Origin: Rhizophagus irregularis
Taxonomy: Eukaryota > Glomeromycota > Glomeromycetes > Glomerales > Glomeraceae
DNA length: 64,000 nt
Direction of reading: 5' to 3'
NCBI RefSeq assembly: GCF_026210795.1
Contig: NC_089431.1
Coordinates: 5,456,001 to 5,520,000 of the forward strand
Part shown: piece by piece, positions 36,103-45,181 of the stretch
Layout of the letters: every line of letters begins with the position of its first letter
Numbering within the stretch: position 1 is the stretch's first letter
Made by a program: the position numbers and the translations under genes
Notes under the pieces: generated by a model
What the model saw: only the letters and a program-made list of their open reading frames with translations
Told to the model about the DNA's origin: nothing
Databases searched by the model: none

Positions 36103-36557
36103 TACTATATAAAAAAAAGTGTATATAGCCGAAAATATTCAGCCGAAAATAGTTAGATGTTGAACCAATAAAATATTCAGGATCAACATGAATTTTTTTC
36201 GGCTGGGTGTTGTTAGCCGAAAATTTACTGCGCCTTCGGCTGAATTTTTCGGCTAACTACACCATTATATTTTAGAGTATTCTTAAAAAATTCTCAAGAT
36301 ATTGTCATTAATAAATTATTAATAATGCAATGTGGTAGTGATGATATTTTACATTACATAAAGGAATATATTATGAAGGAAAAAGAGTCAAATATTTGGC
36401 TATTAAGGGTATTAAAAGTGGCAAAGAATTGTTTAATTTGAAAGATGAAGTGAAGGAATTTGAAATACATAATATTAAAATTCGAAGTTATAATGATTTA
36501 GTTATTAGTGCTTATAGTAGCTTAATAAATAATATTAATAATTGGTTAGTTAAATAA

Positions 36558-37204
36558 TATTTGATTAGTCTATAAAGATGAATAATCATATCTAAAATCA
36601 TTACAACTGATTAATTAAAGTTCTTTGTAAATTTACTTTTCTAAAACAAATTAATTATAGAGACTTAATGAGAATTTTTTTTTTGTTCATGACAAATTAT
36701 AATATTAAAAAAATATAACTGGAGTATGAAGTAATGCAAATTATTTTACATTATTTTGATTATACATTATCAATAGAAGTATTATATGGGTATAACTCAA
36801 TTTACCAATTGAATTAAACCCGGGGTATTTTGTATGGATTATGAAAAAATTGGCCGTAATTAGCCTAATTCTATTATACCCGGTATATTATAATGGTACA
36901 CTGGGTCGTAGTCTTTATGATATTTATACATCAATCATTTGTAATAAGGTTTCTAAAAATAGAACTACTAATACACAAGTTAAACTTATACAAACTAATT
37001 GTAATATTTTTAGTTGGTATTTTGAATAAATTAATCCAATCAATATTATTCCTGATTATAATCAGTATCCTGAGGTGAAAATTTTAGATATTTAAGATTT
37101 GGACAATTTCGATAAAATAACCCGAATCACTCTTTTGTTCTTATGACAAGTTTTACAGTTTAGTTATACTTTTTAATAATCTTGCGTGACTGACACAATG
37201 ACCT
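36558..37204. other. intergenic
   Basis: A short plus-strand frame (36841-37029) starts with a hydrophobic run (VISLILLYPVYY) but has no family match, codon bias or promoter sign, so it is not called. Confidence 0.3.
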
Positions 37205-37283
37205 AGTTATTGGTTATGATGGATAAAATATCGTGTCACCCCTTCAAGGTGACCGATATTTTACCCCCAACTAATAACTATTA
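37205..37283. repeat. large imperfect hairpin
   Basis: AGTTATTGG ... GATAAAATATCGTGTCACC, a short loop (CCTTCAA), then GGTGACCGATATTTTACCC ... CCAACTAATAACT. The arms are about 35 bp. It lies 340 bp beyond the 3' end of the BTB-TLDc gene. Probably a small foldback element. Confidence 0.6.
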
Positions 37284-37623
37284 TTTATTTATTACTATAC
37301 CAATATTGTTTAGTCATCATCAACATGAACAAAAAATTTACCGCCATTTTCAAAGTGGACAAAACCGTTAAATTCAAATAAAAAAAAAAGAAATGACGTG
37401 ATAAAAAGTATAGATATGAAAACAAACTATGAATCCTTTTAGTAATTTATAAGAACTGAAATAACGCTGAGTTTAATCTGAGACTAGTTATATAAGTTTA
37501 TAATCTGATATTAATATACAAAATACTATAGTACATGTTTAGATATAAACTTAATCATTTATAATATCAAATTTAGACTTAATAAACATGAATCTTACTT
37601 AAGTTCACAAAAAATGGTTATTG

Positions 37624-39103
37624 TTAAATTCTCTTTTTTTTAACTACTTGAAATACTTCATAATCTTCTACTTCAAAATTTGCTGGGATTCCGATTTTAG
37701 GATAACGATTTCCACTATCATCATTATTATAAAACCAAACATTATTTTCACAGAACAAATTACCCATAACTGGTCCATACCTAGGGTCACAAAAAACAGC
37801 CACACTATGTATACTGACATAACTTCTTTTTGCAGTAGAAATATCTCTTCCATTTGTAAAATTAAATAAAAAACTATCTGCTGTAGTTTTCCAATTACGA
37901 TTGCCCTTCCAATCAAGTGGATTATACCCACCAATTAATTGTGTAGAATTTTTAATTTTTGCGATCCAAATAGTAGCTCCTTTATTATCACAATTTTCAT
38001 GAAAAGATTTAGTATCATAACCATCCTGACTTGAGCGGTATAATAATTTAAAGTCATAAGGAATATTTTTTCTATTATAATGTGAAGAATCCATTTTATC
38101 AATCCATGAAGCAAAAATAGACATATGGTTTGATTCAATCAAGGTTGCACCTTTTAAATTTGGCTTTCTTGAAGGTGTCAAATTATCTTTAGGTTTCATA
38201 TTAGGAACTATATGAAATTCTAAAAGATTATAAATTAAATCTTGTGGTAAGACATCTTTATAACAATAAACTTTATAAAAGAAATCTGTAGGTCCAATAT
38301 CATAAAATCGAATTAAAGGAATAAATCTGTACAATTCCCTCTCAATTTTTGTAATATCTTCTTTATTCCATTTTGATGGTTCATTCTTTATATTTTGTTG
38401 AGAAAGACACCATTTTAACAAATTCTCCCAAATTTCAATTTCTTCTATATTTAAATCATCTCTTTTTAACAATAATTCTAATAAAGGAGCTTTTAAATCA
38501 ATAAATTTATCAGAATTGAATATAACTTTAGGTTCTTCACAAATTTTTTCGAGACAGAAATCCCATAAATCTGTAAATGTTTCATGTTGATAAACAGTTT
38601 CAAGAATTTCAGTTGGATTTTGGTATAAAAATTCAGTTTGATGTTCAATCAAAAATTCTTGAATATAAGAAACCAAAGGATGAATATTAAGTTCATCAAC
38701 TGCAATTAACAATTTCAATACATCAGGACCTTGTAAATTCTTTAATTCAATATTTCCACAATAAATAAACCTAATGCACAGTACAAATAATATAATATTA
38801 ATTAGACTTTCTTTTTATAACATAAATTTATTATAAACATTATAAATACCTAAGGATAATATTAAATAATTGTGGAGAAATGTTAGGTTTTTTGAAAATA
38901 AATTTTCCATCTTTTTTCTCAGCCCATTCATTAGAAAAAGCAGAGCGAAAATATTGAGACCTAATGCACAAAATATTTGAATGAGCATGAATTTCCTTAA
39001 CATATTGCTCTTCACCAGCATAAATAATAACGTCATATCCAATTTCTGACTCAAAAAGTTTTTCGTAATCGTTAGATAATTCTGCCCAAAATTTTGAAGA
39101 CAT
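37624..39103 (-). CDS. BTB-BACK-TLDc protein, 2 exons, 466 aa
   Basis: Exon 1 39103-38850 and exon 2 38770-37624, with a GT-AG intron of 79 bp in phase 2 (IILR|FIYCGN); total 1401 nt. Residues about 20-95 form a BTB/POZ domain (GYDVIIYAGEEQYVKEIHAH, LCIRSQYFRSAFSNEW). Residues about 120-250 form a BACK domain (HQTEFLYQNPTEILETVYQH, IWENLLKWCLSQQN). Residues about 300-460 form a TLDc domain (ASWIDKMDSS, FKLLYRSSQDGYDTKSFHEN, GATIWIAKIKNSTQLIGGYN, YSIHSVAVFCDP-type, PANFEVEDYEVFQV). BTB proteins usually recruit substrates to Cul3 ubiquitin ligases; TLDc domains are linked to oxidative-stress protection and V-ATPase binding. Highly expanded family in these fungi. Intact, with two decayed paralogues in this window (28699 and 39570). 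Confidence 0.92.
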
Positions 39104-39569
39104 TGTTTTTAATTTTTAAATGTAATTAATAAGATAAGCAGGAAACGCAGTAAAAATTTAAGTTTTGGGTACAAACGCTTTTTATATTATTTTATGATGA
39201 TCAATTTCTATAACCGGAAACATTGCAATTCCATTCATACAACATTAACGACTGCGGTTTACGATCATTTAATAAAATTTATAAATATTTTTATAGGTTT
39301 ATATGCGGTTTGTTTGGTTGTCTTTGCAGAAATAATTATCACCTACATTATTTATATTATTATTATAGCAGTTGATTCAGTTTTATTTAAATTATAAAAA
39401 TTATATTATTATATTTAAATTCAAATGTTTAAAATTTTCACGTAATTTCATAATGAAGCATCTCAATTTTAGATTTAATTCTTTCAACATAGAGAAGATT
39501 ATAATTGCAAAAATTTTAATTAATTAACACAAGCATAAATACTCATGTATTTTTTTTTATTTTTTTTAA

Positions 39570-39998
39570 TTACTCATAATCTTCTATTTCAAAGTTCTCC
39601 GGGATCCCTATAGGACCCAGAAATATATATATAGGGGTCAGGTGATGAAAAAATTTTTTACTATGAGCTGTACGCATTTTTTCAGGCCCGGAATTATGAT
39701 AATGTCAGTCAGTTACTATAATAGGAAATAAAATTCTGACTGGCATTATCAAAAATTATCTAAAAAAGGAAAGATTTTCATGATTTTTTAGTACAAAATA
39801 TGCAAACTCAAACCTGACCCTTTTATATATATTTCTGGGTCCTATCCCTATTTTAGGATACCGATTTCTATTATCATAATTATTATAAGACCAAGCATTA
39901 TTAAGTATAAATTACTAATGACTATTGCCACCAAAAAAAAGCCACATCTTGCATACTAATATAACTTATTTTTACAATAGAGACTTTACTTATTTCAA
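39570..39998 (-). pseudogene. TLDc-domain 3' relic of a second BTB-TLDc gene
   Basis: Minus strand ends ...FEIEDYE then TAA at 39570-39572 and is collinear with the intact neighbour at 37650-37860 (matching its CCGATTTTAGGATAACGATT and ACAAAAAACAGCCACACTATG regions with many changes). It is split by a hAT-type MITE and cut off by another MITE at 39999. Only the last ~60 codons remain. Confidence 0.75.
39612..39843. mobile_element. 232-bp hAT-type MITE with 8-bp target duplication
   Basis: Starts AGGACCCAGAAATATATATA and ends TATATATATTTCTGGGTCCT. ATCCCTAT is present on both sides (39604-39611 and 39844-39851), an exact 8-bp duplication typical of hAT elements; the intact paralogue shows the uninterrupted sequence. 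Internal GATAATGTCAGTCAG / CTGACTGGCATTATC forms a second inversion. Confidence 0.88.
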
Positions 39999-40175
39999 CC
40001 CTATAAAAAATTTTATTCGTTATTTCTGTAATAACTCCGTAAAAATGAGCCTTTCACGGATCCATTCACGGAAAATGTAAATAAGTCGATAAATTCCGTG
40101 ATATAAGGTTATTAATTCCGGAAATATGAGCCTTTTACGAAAAAAAAATGGAATATAAAAAACGGATCGACAGGG
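39999..40175. mobile_element. 177-bp MITE (CCCTRTAAA family), copy 2, inverted
   Basis: CCCTATAAAAAATTTTATTC ... AACGGATCGACAGGG. It is the reverse complement of the copy at 32514-32699, sharing CACGGATCCATTCACGGAAA and ATTAATTCCGGAAATATGAG. CAA flanks both ends, a possible 3-bp duplication. Confidence 0.8.
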
Positions 40176-41157
40176 CAAATGGAATATTGCGAGTGGGTGA
40201 AAACGTTCTATTGATTATTAATTTTTTCTTTTTCTTTATTTTTTATCTTATTAATAGCCACGCTAATAAATTTATTTTCTTTTTACTTTAGACTTGCCTT
40301 TTGGAATCATAGCTAAATTTAATAAGACCTGAATGAAAAAAATAGAATTTTTTATTATTGTTATTTATTAGTAACTAATAATAAGCATTTATTTGTCAAT
40401 TTTGTAATTTTAGCAAAGAATTCAATTTAATTTTAGACCTAAAATAAACTTAATCAATCAAGTATTAAATGACAATCCAATTTATCCGTTCTAAACCTAC
40501 ATAACAAACTAAAAAAACATGCTAAACAATAACCCTAAACCCTAAACCTTGCAAATTACAAAAAAAAAATATCTTCCTAATGATAATTATTTTAAATTAT
40601 TTCATAAAAATATCATACTGCCATGACTGATACATAAAAATCTAAAAAAATAATAATTAAATCTCAACAAGAAAAAAAAAGAGGAACAAGATGAAACTAA
40701 TTCTAAAAAAAACTTGCTAAGTTAGGTAAATTTGAAAATAAAAAGCTATTCCTAAAAAGGAATAACAAGAGAGATAAAAATGCGTTGGTGATGAGAATGA
40801 AATAAAAGTCCAACTTTTTCCTATAATTTCAATATTTTGTTGTATGAAATAAGAAAAAACGAGGAATAGTGAAGAAAAAAGTTTAACACACAAAAGAAAT
40901 GAAAGTTTCCTTACCACAAAAAATTTAGGAACCTTGGCAGATTGGGCAGTCATCATCATAACTTATTCCCCCGTCCTTTATGAATATGATAAATTTATAA
41001 TAACATTCAATTTTTTCTTATCCTTTACCAAAATATTATACACCTTATTTCCTATTTAATAGTTTTGCCAGTATTAATTAAAATCTTAGCAGTGGACAAT
41101 GGTGGTCATTTTTCAACAATTTTTGGCAGTTCCAAATTTTAATATTCCGCAAGTGAA
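40176..41157. other. AT-rich intergenic
   Basis: At about 40959 on the minus strand, MMMTAQSAKVPKFFV ends at a GTAAGG donor and could be a first exon, but no partner exon is evident. Two CCCTAAA words at 40531-40548 are noted under rejected items. Confidence 0.3.
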
Positions 41158-41372
41158 AGCATCAATACCTACATCTTCTGTAAAATCCTAAATATTCAAA
41201 TTCACAATCACACTCTTTTCCTATATTTTTTACAAGTTTGCCACCTCCATAAACTAGTCCACCAATTGCTGGTGCTGTCAGACCACCAGTGGAAGCGATT
41301 GCTGCTCCTGTCAGCCATTGTTACTCTCCCAGTAAACTTTGTTACTTCCCAAAATCCACTACAAAAACCCAT
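41158..41372 (-). pseudogene. fragment encoding a Gly/Ala-rich segment
   Basis: The minus strand reads QWLTGAAIASTGGLTAPAIG then GLVYGGGKLVKNIGKECDCE and ends FYRRCRY then stop. It has clear coding character (small-residue periodicity like a glycine zipper) but a stop (TAA) just upstream and a shifted upstream piece (WILGSNKVYWESN). Family unknown; probably the 3' end of a decayed gene. Confidence 0.4.
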
Positions 41373-41919
41373 GATTATTATTAAAAGTTAGTAAGTTGTA
41401 GGATAAAGAAAAAAGATAAAAAACTTGATTTTTTGAACCTTAATGGCTAAGATAAACAAAGACTTTCATAGGAAAATAAAAAAAATTGTAATCATTTAAA
41501 TCCTATTCTCTGATTTACTAAACTAAAAGCATGCCAAGGATTACACCAAAAAATACCTAGAACAATAGTAAAATGGACGGTTACTAGTTAAGAAAGACTA
41601 AACATTGTTAGTAGGGTTTAACGTTTAATTTCTTAAGAGCGCTGGTAAGACCTTTATTTTACGATTTTCTAACTTTTAATTCTGATTATTTCCCAGCCCG
41701 CATACCTAAAGGAAGAAGAAAATCCGGTATAAAATAAATCCGATGGGAAGATCAAGGAAAAAAAACCTATTTTGTTGGGGCAAACTATAATGATATATTA
41801 GTATTCATTTACCTTGAGATAAAAAAAAAATTTCATGTTATACGGATATAAAATGATAAGAATTTTCTTGATAGAAATTTGATTAATTTGGATTAACTTG
41901 GTAAGCATCATTATAATGA
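41373..41919. other. intergenic
   Basis: Nothing recognised before the putative LTR. Confidence 0.3.
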
Positions 41920-42649
41920 TGTCACGGGATATTTTTTACTTTTTTTTATCTATTTTTATCTTTTATTTTTATTTACTTATTTTTAGTTATTAAATATAGG
42001 TATTTTTAGTTATTTTTGATTATTTGGTGATTAGATAAAAAACGGAAGCTTAGCGGTGGGAAAGTGACTGAATACAGGTGTCTGTATAGACAAATGTGCC
42101 CAGATCGCCACAATTGGCCGGGAGACAATTCTGTTTGAAAGACAGATTTGCACCAGAATTTTAACAATACTATAAAAAGGACCGTTGTTGGAGGTGCAGT
42201 TGGAGTAGGTTTTTATAAGTTCAGTCAGTTAGAGTTTAAGTAGTTATAAGTTCGTGTAGTTTTATAACGTTAAAAATTAGATAGCTGGATATTACCGAAG
42301 CGCGAAATATCGTATTTGAATAAACCTGCCGATCTGTTTCCACATTACTTATATACGTTTTATCATTTTTTAACACACTGTTTATTATTGTTTATTATCA
42401 TTTATTATCATTGTCTTTCATTATCACTTATCTATACACCGTTGATTATCCATATCACAACACGCCACCCGATCTATCCTCAATCTATCACATCACTTAT
42501 TATCGTTCATAATCGTTTATTATCGTTTATCCGTATACACTTTTACCTTATCACTCGTTATACATCGTTATATTACCTTGTCATTTATTAACCGATCCTT
42601 ATATTTCTTTCTGTTACTACCTACCGAACGTCAGAAACCGGTGGTAACA
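41920..42649 (+). mobile_element. putative solo LTR
   Basis: Begins TGTCACGGGATATTTTTTAC and ends ACCGGTGGTAACA (TG...CA, with related inverted ends TGTCAC / GTAACA). A TATA box (CTATAAAAAGG, about 42170-42180) lies about 250 bp in, and an AATAAA signal (GAATAAACCTG, about 42318) lies 140 bp beyond it, the U3-R-U5 order expected of an LTR. The U5-like part is a run of TTATTATCGTTTA words. No gag/pol next to it, and flanking 5-mers (AATGA, ATTAC) do not match, so it is solo, old or misbounded. Confidence 0.5.
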
Positions 42650-42854
42650 ATTACAACATTTCCATATGTAAATTAATTATATTGAAACACGATCACATGT
42701 TCAAATATGATGAATCACAATTTCACAATTTACAATTTTATCTTTTGTTAAAAATTTTTTTACCAAATAAAAATTAAAATAAAATTAAATTAGGATTTAC
42801 TTACATTACATTTATTAGTAAAACCCTTTTTTAAAATAGTCCTTTTTGTCTTTC

Positions 42855-43455
42855 TTAATGATTTCCAAACATATTGGAGAGGCCACTATACGTGGTAAGT
42901 ATGAAGGGATGGTGTGCGCTGCTATTCAATTTGAAGGTCTCTTGTTCAAATTGAAATTCTTGTGAATATTCTTGTTCAATTTGAAATCCTTGTAAATCTT
43001 CTGGTTCAATGTGAAAAAGTTCTTGTTCTAAACTATTTTGTTCTTGATAATAATAAACAGTCCAACATTCCTTAAAATTACAATTTAATTCTTTACCTAA
43101 ATTATACATTTCAGTTCCAATATCATTAGAGATAAAACAATTATTAAATATTAAATTCATATCGTCTTTAAATTCACTTGGATTTGAATATTGATTATTT
43201 ACTAATTTTAAATTAATAGTAAATAAATCCATTGGATTAATTACAAGATTATAAGCATCTAATTTTTTTATCAAACTTATAAAATGGACAAGCTCAAATT
43301 GTATTTTCAAGTTCATACAAAATATTATAACAAAACATTAAATTTGATTTAATAATATTAGGAGTTTTTCTGATTGTTTTGCTTGTATAAATTGCACCAG
43401 GTATTAGTTTTTCAGTTTTATAATTTTTGATTACTTCCTGCCAGTACATTTGAAG
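42855..43455 (-). pseudogene. bromodomain (BET second-domain-like) relic
   Basis: Upstream piece (43452 downward) reads MYWQEVIKNYKTEKLIPGAI ... NLMFCYNILYELENTI then TGA, matching the start of helix Z (LKFCxxILxEL). About 40 bases later another frame gives LDAYNLVINPMDLFTINLKL then NNQYSNPSEFKDDMNLIFNN and CFISNDIGTEMYNLGKEL, the core of a bromodomain (NPMDLxTIxxKLxxxxYxxxxEFxxDxxLxFxNC). The acetyl-lysine-binding Asn position is in NCFISND (usually NCxxYN), so Tyr is replaced by Ile. The tail has Glu/Gln-rich repeats (EPEDLQGFQIEQEYSQEFQF) and ends at 42855. The frameshift makes a relic, unless a missed intron joins the parts. Confidence 0.6.
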
Positions 43456-44741
43456 ATATTTTTATTGTTGTAAACGTTCTTTATTTATCTACTAATAAAA
43501 AAGTCGAGAGAATCAGGATGATTACCAAGCAAGATGAACAACTATTCTTCTCTTTTTTACCGAAAATGTTACATGAAATGCAAAGTCATTCTAGAAATAA
43601 AGTAAATATGAAGTAAAATGGTTGATTTGGTTATATTATTGAAAATTACTGCAATAACCTGATACCCTGGAAGAAGACTATAAACACATACTGGTTAAAA
43701 CGAGATTTTGAGAAAGGCCAGGTAATTACTGTATAGCAAAATATAATTAATGTAATTAATGTTTACAATCACTGTTACATCGCTTTCAAAAAACAGTTTT
43801 TGAAACCTTACAACCAGATGCATTACTTTCAAAGACTATTAAAAACCCTGTTAAAAATTTTTCTGAAACTTCACTATCAGAATTATAAAAGAATATTAAT
43901 CTTGTTAGCTTCTGTAATGATATTAATTGCTATTCTGGTCGGGTTATCCCATTTACTATTTGAATCAACTGTTCATAATACTGGCCAAATCTCGGTAATT
44001 CTGGCAATAATTTCGGCAAAATTTCGGCCGGCATTTAACAATAGTAGCTATATTTGGAAATGGTCGGCATGGCTTAAACTCTAAACCGAAAATTTTACCT
44101 TTTTACGAAATTACGATTAAAAAAAAAATTTTTTCATTATAAAATGAATTCTTTCTAATTTTTTGATGAAAAAATCAAGATAATAGTATTTCTGATTAAG
44201 TGGTTAATAGAAATTATCTCAGTACTATACTATGAATAAATAAGAAAGATTTTTTGCGCAAAAATTTTCAAAGTGTCCGATCAATACAAAAAAAAAAAAT
44301 TTAAAAACACAAGAAAAAATGTGTAAAGTATTTAGTAGGTTATAATTTTTTTTTTGTTCCCGTCTTACATCATTTTAAAAACGTCGATAAAAAAGATAAA
44401 AAAGGGTGCAAATTAATCTAATCGACCTTCATTACAGTATTTTACAATGAATATCAAGATTACAATAATAAATTATTTCTAAGCTAATCCTAGTAATCCT
44501 ATCTTTAATTGGATTGTGAGTCCGAAGGAAGGAAAAGGCAAAACTATATTTGCAATTTTATTAATAACTATCACGTGAATGACTGTCATAGTTTGTTGAC
44601 ATTATTGTCTTTCGCTCCACCCGTGCAATAAATGAGACAAAGAATTCATGTAGCTTAGAAAAATGGTAAAGGTTTGCCAAGACAACGAATTTTCTTTATC
44701 TGTTAAAAATTTTGATCGTTAAAGTAATGTGGCTGTGTAAT
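43456..44741. other. intergenic with TAATTCTGGCC-type words
   Basis: 43970-44035 carries ATACTGGCC, TAATTCTGGC and AATTTCGGCC words that recur at 35083, 53338 and 54526. A 94-codon frame at 43800 is hydrophobic but has no other support and is not called. Confidence 0.3.
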
Positions 44742-44813
44742 TACGTCATTTATGCAAGAAATTTAACGCCCTTCATAGATGAGTGCAAAAGCACGTCATC
44801 TATGCAGGAAATT
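44742..44813. promoter_or_regulatory. direct repeat with CRE-like half sites upstream of the Cys-rich gene
   Basis: TACGTCATTTATGCAAGAAA (44742) and CACGTCATCTATGCAGGAAA (44792) are near-identical, 50 bp apart, and each holds ACGTCAT, an ATF/CREB-type core. They lie 130-200 bp upstream of the candidate ATG at 44946. A regulatory role is inference. Confidence 0.35.
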
Positions 44814-44945
44814 CAATACTTTCATAAATAACGCCAAGCATGCCTGAAACAATTATGTAAGTTTAACTTTCTATTGTTCATCGTCTAAAAAAAAATATTT
44901 AAAGCGGCGGTGTTTCCTTCCTTTGCAAATTATTAAATACAAGTA

Positions 44946-45181
44946 ATGTGTAAGTAAAATTGGTCATTGAGTCACTTAAGATTTTGATATGAATTCTAAC
45001 TTTCCCTGATATTATATAATTCGCCGACACAGACTAATAAATTCATTTGCTATTAGGTTGCTATTGCTGCGGAAATACCGGCAAAACATATGGAGATAGT
45101 TGTAACTGTGCCATGAGGTATGGCGGCGAAGGCTGTGGTAATGCTATACCCACTGTAATTGTGGTTAAGTACAGTTTTTAA
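44946..45181 (+). CDS. putative small Cys-rich protein (metallothionein-like), 42 aa
   Basis: Model: exon 1 44946-44949 (ATG T), a GTAAGT...TTAG intron of 107 bp with ACTAAT branch-like sequence, exon 2 45057-45181. It encodes MCCYCCGNTGKTYGDSCNCA then MRYGGEGCGNAIPTVIVVKYSF. Seven Cys in CCxCC, CxC and single settings and many Gly recall fungal metallothioneins (short, CxC-rich), but the Val-rich tail is unusual. A TATTTAAA box sits about 45 bp upstream of ATG and paired CRE-like sites lie further up. The 4-nt coding part of exon 1 makes the model fragile; exon 2 alone could instead be the last exon of something else. Confidence 0.35.

Larger units (their letters stand above)
34753..36266. 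mobile_element. element A: outer foldback element in the F-box pseudogene
   Basis: ATAATGGTGTAGTTAGCCG at the left and CGGCTAACTACACCATTAT at the right, extended by about 160 bp of matching arms (GCGCAGTAAATTTTCGGC, ACACCCAGCCGAAAAAAATT, TATTTTATTGGTTCAACATC). Without its inner passenger it would be about 320 bp and almost fully palindromic. TA flanks both ends, consistent with a Tc1/mariner-type MITE. Confidence 0.85.
33489..36557 (+). pseudogene. F-box protein gene, broken by stops and by nested transposons
   Basis: ATG 33489 begins MLCSNAFLGGLPELT, then TAA, then KVINYL..DFSTLYSCILV, CRLAIPLLWENPFSIPTQN, a typical F-box N-terminus with stops at residues 16 and about 37 (TGA or TAG where W/Y codons are expected). 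The middle is long and LRR-like, and 34250-34750 is still open (NSFIQQIINFTKLFKLKSLF ... FLHFVMSESWLTYQLINLI). At about 34753 a composite element interrupts it; coding sequence resumes at 36267 (LYFRVFLKNSQDIVINKLL, YIKEYIMKEKE) and ends NNWLVK then TAA at 36555-36557, with one further frameshift near 36400. The stops and the insertion make it a pseudogene. Confidence 0.8.

Noticed and set aside
36841-37029. 62-codon frame with hydrophobic N-terminus
   Set aside because: Signal-peptide-like by chance; no conserved motif and not distinguishable from random AT-rich frames.
40531-40548. CCCTAAACCCTAAA, a telomere-like word
   Set aside because: Only two repeats, of the 7-base type, in the middle of a gene-bearing contig; likely chance or a tiny interstitial remnant.
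42316-42591. 91-codon His/Tyr/Leu-rich frame
   Set aside because: Falls in the U5-like part of the putative LTR and mirrors TTATTATCG repeats.
43800-44084. 94-codon hydrophobic frame
   Set aside because: No family match, no intron or promoter signals, and it overlaps dispersed TAATTCTGGCC-type words.
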